A DNA stretch of 10,503 nt. Origin: an uncultured Rubrobacteraceae bacterium. Its GTDB lineage: Bacteria > Actinomycetota > Rubrobacteria > Rubrobacterales > Rubrobacteraceae. The notes under the pieces were generated by a model. It saw nothing but the letters and a program-made list of their open reading frames with translations, was not told the DNA's origin and did not search any database. The DNA lies in NCBI GenBank assembly GCA_902805985.1, contig CADCUW010000563.1, forward strand, positions 1 through 10,503. The letters are read 5' to 3'. Each line of letters opens with the position of its first letter. The stretch's first letter is position 1. Shown here in pieces: positions 5,681-10,503 of this stretch. The position numbers and the translations under genes are program-made.

Positions 5681-7255
5681 ATGTCAGAAGGGGAGAGGCA
5701 GGACGAAAAAGCCGGGGCCGCCGGGGCCCCGGCCGTCCTTGAGATGCGGGACATCACCAAGACGTTCGGCCCCGTAAAGGCGAACGACAACATCTCGCTG
5801 AGGCTCGGGCGGGGCGAGATCCTGGGCCTCCTCGGCGAGAACGGCGCCGGCAAGTCGACCCTCATGAAGATCCTCTACGGCCTCTACAAACCGGACTCCG
5901 GTACCGTGGTCGTCGACGGCGAGCCCGTCCAGGTCCGCGACCCAAAGGACGCCGTCTCCCGCGGCATCGGTATGGTCCACCAGCACTTCACCCTTATACC
6001 CCCCCTGACCGTGGCGGAGAACATCGTGCTCGGTGCCGAGCCGCGCAAGGGGGGCTCGCTAGACATGGCCCGCGCCGTCAGGGAGACCGGGGAACTCGCC
6101 GAGCGCTACGGCCTCAAGGTGGACCCGCGGGCGAAGGTGGCCGACCTCTCGGTAGGGGTGCGCCAGCGGGTCGAGATCCTCAAGGCCCTCTACCGCGACG
6201 CCCGCATCCTCGTCCTCGACGAGCCGACGGCGGTCCTCACTCCCCAGGAGACCGAAGACCTCTTCTCCACCCTCAAAGAACTCGTCGCCGACGGCCTCTC
6301 CATCGTCCTCATAACCCACAAGCTCGGCGAGCTCTTAGGCGTCTCGGACGAGATCACCATAATCCGGGATGGCAAGGTCGTGGACACGGTCCAGACGGAG
6401 GGGACCACGGAGGCCCAGCTCGCCCGTCTCATGGTCGGTCGTGAGGTGCTCTTGCGCGTCGAGAAGGGCGGTGCCGAGGTCGGGGAGACGCGCCTGGCGG
6501 CCGAAGACCTCATCGTCAACGCCTCGACGGGGGCGGTGGCCGTAGACGGGGTGAGTCTGGAGGTGAGGGCGGGCGAGATCTTGGGGGTCGCCGGCGTGGA
6601 CGGCAACGGCCAGACCGAACTCGCCGAGGCGCTCGCCGGCACCCGCAAGATCGAGTCGGGACGGGTCTCGCTCGATGGGCAGGACGTGACGCGCCTCGGG
6701 TCCAACAATCGGCAGGAGCGGGGCCTCGCCTACGTGCCCGAGGACCGGGGAGCGAAGGGACTGGTCCAGGATTTCAAGCTCTACGAGAACAACGCGCTCA
6801 AGACCTACAACGAGGCGCCGTTCTCCCGGTTCGGCTGGATCTTCCCGAAGGTCATGCGCCGCCAGGCCGCCGAGAACCTGCGGGCCTACGACGTCCGCCC
6901 ACCCGACCCTGACGCCAGGGCAGGCTCCCTCTCGGGTGGCAACCAGCAGAAGGCGGTGCTCGCGCGCGAGCTCTCCGGGGACCCGGGCGTCATCATCGCG
7001 GCCCAGCCGACGCGCGGGGTCGACGTCGGGGCCATCGAATTTATCCACCGGCGCCTGATCGAGGAGCGCGAGAAGGGCAAGGCGATACTCCTCATCTCCC
7101 TGGAGCTGGAGGAGGTCCGCTCCCTCTCGGACCGCATCGTCGTCATGTACGGCGGCAGGATCGTCGGCGAGCTGGACGCGGCCGACGCCACGGGCGAGAG
7201 GCTCGGCCTCCTCATGGCGGGCCGGGGCACAGAAGAGGGGCGGGAGACGGCCTGA
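5681..7255 (+). CDS. Nucleoside/sugar-type ABC transporter ATPase with two nucleotide-binding domains
   Basis: This 524-residue protein contains two ABC domains in tandem, as in RbsA/MglA/NupO. Domain 1 has Walker A GENGAGKST (52-60), Q-loop Gln101, signature LSVGVRQ (156-162), Walker B ILVLDEPT (176-183) and switch His213. Domain 2 is degenerate in the family-typical way: its Walker A is GVDGNGQTE (306-314, Gln instead of Lys), its signature LSGGNQQK is intact (417-424), and its Walker B region reads IIAAQPTRGVD (438-448), lacking the usual Asp-Glu. One site is therefore probably catalytic and the other mainly structural. IIAAQPTRG is characteristic of the BMP-linked importer branch. The ATG at 5681 has AAGGA 4 bases upstream, overlapping the preceding stop codon. 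The stop overlaps the next gene as TGATG. It energises the two permeases at the cytoplasmic face. Confidence 0.95.
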   Translation: MSEGERQDEKAGAAGAPAVLEMRDITKTFGPVKANDNISLRLGRGEILGLLGENGAGKSTLMKILYGLYKPDSGTVVVDGEPVQVRDPKDAVSRGIGMVHQHFTLIPPLTVAENIVLGAEPRKGGSLDMARAVRETGELAERYGLKVDPRAKVADLSVGVRQRVEILKALYRDARILVLDEPTAVLTPQETEDLFSTLKELVADGLSIVLITHKLGELLGVSDEITIIRDGKVVDTVQTEGTTEAQLARLMVGREVLLRVEKGGAEVGETRLAAEDLIVNASTGAVAVDGVSLEVRAGEILGVAGVDGNGQTELAEALAGTRKIESGRVSLDGQDVTRLGSNNRQERGLAYVPEDRGAKGLVQDFKLYENNALKTYNEAPFSRFGWIFPKVMRRQAAENLRAYDVRPPDPDARAGSLSGGNQQKAVLARELSGDPGVIIAAQPTRGVDVGAIEFIHRRLIEEREKGKAILLISLELEEVRSLSDRIVVMYGGRIVGELDAADATGERLGLLMAGRGTEEGRETA

Positions 7256-8412
7256 TGCGCCGTCTGCTCGGCACCATCGGGGGCGCGCTGCTTTTCCCGC
7301 TCGTCGCCATCGTTCTCTCGTTCGCCATCGGCGCCGTGATCATGCTGGCGACGGGGTACAACCCCATCGCCGCCTACGCGGCGCTCTTCGAGGGGGCGTT
7401 CGGGTCGCCAGCCTCACTCGGGCGCATCCTGCTCTACGAGCTCAGGCTCACGGACGTGGCGCCCTCGGCGCAGGATACGGCCTCGCTCGCGGCCATCGGC
7501 CGGACGCTCGTCAACACGACGCCGCTTATCTTCACGGGCCTCGCTGTGGCGGTCGCGTTCCGGGCCGGGCTCTTCAACATCGGGGGCGAGGGGCAGTTCT
7601 TCATGGGTGCGATGGCGGCGGCCTGGCTCGGCGTGGCGCTCGGTTTCCTCGGGCTCGGGGCCATCCCTATAGTCCTGATCGCCTGCGGCGTCGCTGGCTT
7701 TCTGTGGGGCGCCATCCCGGGCGCCCTCAAGGCGTACTTCGGGGCGCACGAGGTTATCACCACGATCATGCTCAACTTTATCGCGATCTTCCTCACCTCA
7801 TACATCACGAGGGTGCCGCTCGACCGGGAGGGCATCCTCCCCGGCACCGAGCCGATACCAGAGTCGGCCACCATCCCGATTTTCGGCGCGGGCCTGGGAC
7901 TTGCGAACTACGGTATCTTCCTGGCCCTCTTGGCGGCGGTCGCCGCGTACCTGCTCCTGTGGCGCACGAAGACGGGCTTCGAGCTCCGGGCGGTCGGTTT
8001 CTCCCCCGGGGCGGCCAACTACGCCGGCATCGGCATCGGCCGGAACACGGTTCTCGCGCTGGCCATCGGCGGCGTCTTCGCCGGCCTCGGCGGCGGCATC
8101 GAGGTGATGGGCGTCTACGGCAACATGGACCTGCCCTTCGTGCGCAACGTGGGCTTCAACGGCATCGGGGTCGCGCTCTTGGGGCGGAATCATCCTGTCG
8201 GGGTGGTGCTCGGGGCGTTCGTCTTCGGGGCGCTAGCTTCGGGCGCGCAGCAGATGCAGTTCGACACGCAGGTGCCGCTGGACCTGACGGTCGTGCTGCT
8301 CGCGGTGATCCTGCTCTTCGTCACGGCGACGAAGCTCGTCGAGCTCGTACTCGGCAAGCGCGTCCGGGAGCTGGCCGCGGGGACGCGTCTTGAGAGGGGG
8401 CTCGGGTCGTAG
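7255..8412 (+). CDS. ABC transporter permease 1 (RbsC-like, nucleoside importer)
   Basis: This is a 385-residue multi-spanning membrane protein of the BPD_transp_2 (RbsC/LivH-like) family, with about eight to ten hydrophobic segments. Recognisable blocks are AFRAGLFNIGGEGQ (101-114), GAHEVITTIMLN (163-174), RTKTGFELRAVG (237-248) and GFNGIGVALLGRNHPVGV (300-317). It forms one half of the transmembrane channel and pairs with the following permease. Its position and blocks match NupP/YufP. One oddity is a stretch of about 25 residues (around 57-81, RILLYELRLTDVAPSAQDTAS) before TLVNTTPLIFTGLAVA. From memory most relatives join these blocks directly, so this looks like an enlarged external loop. 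The start overlaps the ATPase stop (TGATG), so translation is coupled. Confidence 0.93.
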   Translation: MRRLLGTIGGALLFPLVAIVLSFAIGAVIMLATGYNPIAAYAALFEGAFGSPASLGRILLYELRLTDVAPSAQDTASLAAIGRTLVNTTPLIFTGLAVAVAFRAGLFNIGGEGQFFMGAMAAAWLGVALGFLGLGAIPIVLIACGVAGFLWGAIPGALKAYFGAHEVITTIMLNFIAIFLTSYITRVPLDREGILPGTEPIPESATIPIFGAGLGLANYGIFLALLAAVAAYLLLWRTKTGFELRAVGFSPGAANYAGIGIGRNTVLALAIGGVFAGLGGGIEVMGVYGNMDLPFVRNVGFNGIGVALLGRNHPVGVVLGAFVFGALASGAQQMQFDTQVPLDLTVVLLAVILLFVTATKLVELVLGKRVRELAAGTRLERGLGS

Positions 8413-9335
8413 TGGACGAAGTCCTCGTAACCATCGGCACGGTCCTCGCCGCCACCATCAGGTTCGCGACACCACTCGTCTTCGCGGCTCTGGGCGGGAT
8501 GTTCAGCGAGCGGAGCGGGGTGGTGAACATAGGGCTCGAAGGGCTGATGCTGATAGGCGCCTTCGCCGGGGTCGTCGGGGCTTTCCTGAGCGGGAGCGCG
8601 TGGGTCGGGCTGCTCTTCGCGGTGGGGGCCGGGCTCCTCTTCGCGCTCATCCACGCGGTGATGTGCGTGACGTTCGAGGCGGACCAGATCATCTCCGGCA
8701 CGGCCATCAACCTGCTCGCCCTCGGCGGCACGGCCTTCCTGATGGTCATAGTCTTCGGGCAGGGCGGCACCTCCCCCGACGTGGAGAAGTTCGACCCCAT
8801 AGCCATCCCCCTGCTCTCCCGGATACCCATGATAGGCTCGGCCCTCTTTGACCAGAGCCTGCTCGTCTACCTGATGTATGCGGCGGTCCCAATAACCTTC
8901 TTTGTCCTCTTCAAAACTCCTTTCGGCCTGCGGCTGCGGGCCACGGGCGAGGTGCCCGAGGCGGTGGACACGGCCGGCGTCAGCGTCGCCCGGATGCGCT
9001 ACTACGGGGTCGCGCTCTCCGGGATGCTCGCGGCTCTGGGCGGTATCTACCTCTCGATGAGCCTGCTCTCTTCGTTTACCGAGAACATGACCGGCGGGCG
9101 CGGCTTTATAGCGCTGGCGGCCATGATCTTCGGCCGTTGGCACCCGGTAGGCGCCTTCGGGGCGGCGCTGCTCTTCGGGCTGGCCCAGGCGCTTACCATC
9201 AGGGTCCCGCCAGAGGCGATACCGAACGAGTTCATACAGATGATCCCCTACGTCCTGACCATCGTCGTCCTCGCCGGCTTCGGCGGGCGCGCCATCGCCC
9301 CGGCCGCCGTCGGCAAGCCGTACCGCAAAGAGTAG
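8412..9335 (+). CDS. ABC transporter permease 2 (RbsC-like, nucleoside importer)
   Basis: This 307-residue membrane protein starts at a GTG that overlaps the previous stop by one base (TAGTG). The signature FSERSGVVNIGLEG (31-44) is diagnostic of the second, shorter permease of BMP-type nucleoside importers (NupQ/YufQ group). FEADQIISGTAINLLALG (88-105) and GRGFIALAAMIFGRWHPVGA (229-248) are the other conserved blocks; the latter is the cytoplasmic loop that contacts the ATPase. Length is normal. It completes the heterodimeric channel with permease 1. Its stop at 9335 lies 9 bases before the nucleoside hydrolase start. Confidence 0.93.
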   Translation: MDEVLVTIGTVLAATIRFATPLVFAALGGMFSERSGVVNIGLEGLMLIGAFAGVVGAFLSGSAWVGLLFAVGAGLLFALIHAVMCVTFEADQIISGTAINLLALGGTAFLMVIVFGQGGTSPDVEKFDPIAIPLLSRIPMIGSALFDQSLLVYLMYAAVPITFFVLFKTPFGLRLRATGEVPEAVDTAGVSVARMRYYGVALSGMLAALGGIYLSMSLLSSFTENMTGGRGFIALAAMIFGRWHPVGAFGAALLFGLAQALTIRVPPEAIPNEFIQMIPYVLTIVVLAGFGGRAIAPAAVGKPYRKE

Positions 9336-9344
9336 CCCCAACCC

Positions 9345-10274
9345 TTGCGCCGCTTCCTCATAGACACCGACACGGGCTCCGACGACGCGGTCGCCCTCGT
9401 AATGGCCCTCAAACACCCCGACGTGACGGTCGAGGCCGTCACGATCGTCGCCGGCAACGTGCCGCTGGAGCAGGGCGCGCAGAACGCCCTCTACACTGTA
9501 GAGCTCTGCGGTTCCACCGTCCCGGTCTTCCGCGGCGTGGGGGCGCCGCTGCTCTCTCCCGTTGTCGGTGCCGAGGAGGTCCACGGGCTCGACGGCATGG
9601 GGGACATAGGGCTGCCGCTCTCGGGCCGCGAGCCCGCGCCGGGACACGCGGTCGACGTGCTGGTCGAGAAGATCAGCGCGAGCCCGGGGGAGTTGACCCT
9701 GGTCACTCTAGGCCCGCTGACGAACGTGGCCCTGGCGCTCCTGAGAGACCCGTCGATCTCGGTCAAGGTCAATGGCTGCGTGATGATGGGCGGGACGGGC
9801 CAGGGTCCCGGCAACGTGACCCCGGTCGCCGAGTACAACATCTGGGCGGACCCGGAGGCGGCGAAGGTCGTCTTCGAGTCGGGGATGCCGCTTATGATGG
9901 TCGGCTGGGACATCTCCCGCCGGTACGCGGTCTTCGGCCCGGATGACTCGGCGCGGCTGCGGGGCATCGGCACGCCCCTGGCGGAGTTCTGCGTGGACAT
10001 CCAGAGGGTCCTCGACGAGTGGGCCAGGGAGAACACGCGTCTCGCCGGCTTCGACCTGCCTGACCCCATAGCGATGGCCATCGCCCTCGACCCCTCAGTC
10101 GCCACCGAGATGCGGCGCCTCTTCGTAGCCGTCGAGACGGGAGGTGCGTGGAGCCGCGGCCAGACCGTCGTGGACCACCTGAACGTTGCCGGCCGCGAAC
10201 CCAACGTCGAGGTCGTCGTGGAGGCCTCCCGCGAGCGTTTCCTGGACCTCCTGCACGCGGCCGTCGGGCGCTAG
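9345..10274 (+). CDS. Nucleoside hydrolase (ribohydrolase)
   Basis: This 309-residue protein of the IU-nucleoside hydrolase family hydrolyses the N-glycosidic bond of ribonucleosides to a free base and ribose in the cytoplasm. The calcium/ribose-binding N-terminal motif IDTDTGSDDA (6-15) is complete. TLGPLTNVALAL (121-132) and EYNIWADPEAA (163-173) supply the family's ribose-contacting Asn and Trp positions. The C-terminal metal ligand is Asp240. The catalytic His that precedes this Asp in inosine-uridine hydrolases (HDP) is Pro here (LPDPIA), pointing to a non-group-I enzyme. Substrate preference is therefore unclear. The start is TTG 9345, directly before the motif. No strong Shine-Dalgarno is visible, so translation probably depends on coupling to the permease gene 9 bases upstream. 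It would cleave the nucleosides imported by the preceding transporter. Confidence 0.93.
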   Translation: MRRFLIDTDTGSDDAVALVMALKHPDVTVEAVTIVAGNVPLEQGAQNALYTVELCGSTVPVFRGVGAPLLSPVVGAEEVHGLDGMGDIGLPLSGREPAPGHAVDVLVEKISASPGELTLVTLGPLTNVALALLRDPSISVKVNGCVMMGGTGQGPGNVTPVAEYNIWADPEAAKVVFESGMPLMMVGWDISRRYAVFGPDDSARLRGIGTPLAEFCVDIQRVLDEWARENTRLAGFDLPDPIAMAIALDPSVATEMRRLFVAVETGGAWSRGQTVVDHLNVAGREPNVEVVVEASRERFLDLLHAAVGR

Positions 10275-10317
10275 GACGTCCCGCGGAGGACCGTGTCTTC
10301 CCGGGCGGGAGTATGCC

Positions 10318-10342
10318 ACGACGAGTACGATGGGGGCGTCGT
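10318..10342. repeat. Inverted repeat upstream of the last gene
   Basis: ACGACG (10318-10323) and CGTCGT (10337-10342) are perfect inverted arms around a 13-base centre. Allowing one bulged T, the stem extends to CCA/TGG. It lies 13 bases before the AAGGAGG of the final gene and could be an operator or leader hairpin. There is no T-run, so it is not a clear terminator for the nucleoside operon. Confidence 0.28.
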
Positions 10343-10355
10343 TGGATATGTACGC

Positions 10356-10362
10356 AAGGAGG
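10356..10362 (+). promoter_or_regulatory. Ribosome binding site of the partial right-edge gene
   Basis: AAGGAGG lies 6 bases before a GTG at 10369. This strong site is the main reason to accept the short frame that follows as a gene. Confidence 0.65.
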
Positions 10363-10368
10363 CCACGC

Positions 10369-10503
10369 GTGGACGCGAGGGACAGGATATTGGCAGGAAT
10401 GCTCGGCGGGGCGGGCGCCACGCTCGCGCTGTCGGGGTTGCGCGAGTCTTGGAAAAGGGTCGGTCTAGTCTTCGACACCGCCCCGACGCAGGTGGTCGAC
10501 CGC
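10369..10503 (+). CDS. Unrecognised protein, N-terminal 45 codons (runs off right edge)
   Basis: The frame is open from GTG 10369 to the end of the window. It begins MDARDRILAGMLGGAGATLA, with a moderately hydrophobic Gly/Ala/Leu segment at about residues 7-23. It continues LSGLRESWKRVGLVFDTAPTQVVDR, a plausible soluble stretch. Codon third positions are mostly G or C, as in neighbouring genes. No family is recognised; a membrane-associated protein is possible. It follows the nucleoside hydrolase by 94 bases, which contain an inverted repeat but no convincing promoter, so whether it belongs to the same transcript is open. Confidence 0.55.
   Translation, partial: MDARDRILAGMLGGAGATLALSGLRESWKRVGLVFDTAPTQVVDR

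Noticed and set aside
4525..5865. Long open frame on the minus strand (446 codons) opposite the lipoprotein and ATPase genes
   Set aside because: It lies antisense to a well-supported BMP-family gene. The product is Val/Leu/Asp/Gly-rich with no domain and reflects the codon bias of the real gene in a GC-rich genome.
8190..9647. Long open frame on the minus strand (485 codons) opposite permease 2 and the hydrolase
   Set aside because: It is antisense to two strong family matches, and the predicted protein is low-complexity Arg/Glu/Gly/His-rich with no recognisable motif.
10276..10311. GC-rich self-complementary stretch after the nucleoside hydrolase
   Set aside because: TCCCGC and GCGGGA can pair, but the loop is long and no T-run follows, so no terminator was called.

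Overview
The window is very GC-rich and reads as chromosomal DNA from a high-GC Gram-positive bacterium, probably a deep actinomycete such as a Rubrobacter relative. This is inferred from base composition, the near-consensus AGGAGG ribosome binding sites, the frequent TTG and GTG starts (four of the twelve credible gene starts are TTG, two are GTG) and two secreted lipoproteins with Gram-positive lipoboxes. No rRNA, tRNA, CRISPR array, insertion sequence or phage gene was seen.

Region 1 (1-1097, minus strand) is a two-component system: an OmpR/PhoB-type response regulator and the N-terminal 137 codons of its sensor kinase, overlapping as TGATG. The kinase continues beyond the left edge.

Region 2 (about 1100-3322, plus strand) encodes proteins that act outside the membrane: a membrane-anchored cupin, a 62-residue signal-peptide protein, a doubtful small ORF in a poorly coding stretch, and a lipoprotein with an SMP-30/gluconolactonase-like beta-propeller.

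Region 3 (3336-4463, minus strand) is a single gene for a 375-residue protein of the S-adenosylhomocysteine hydrolase (SAHH) superfamily. It keeps the NAD-binding Rossmann fold, but by my alignment several canonical catalytic residues are replaced and the C-terminal tail is missing. It is the most unusual gene here.

Region 4 (4591-10274, plus strand) is a complete nucleoside import and cleavage operon. It holds a BMP/PnrA-type nucleoside-binding lipoprotein, a double-domain ABC ATPase, two RbsC-like permeases and a nucleoside hydrolase, packed with 1-base overlaps or gaps of 7-9 bases. The layout matches the Bacillus subtilis NupNOPQ-type guanosine/nucleoside importers, with a hydrolase added to split the imported nucleoside into base and ribose. 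The SAHH-like gene is divergent from it. The 127-bp gap between them holds candidate back-to-back promoters with overlapping -10 boxes and a nested inverted repeat, so the SAHH-like enzyme may be co-regulated with nucleoside uptake.

Region 5 (10369-10503) is the start of an unrecognised gene that runs off the right edge.
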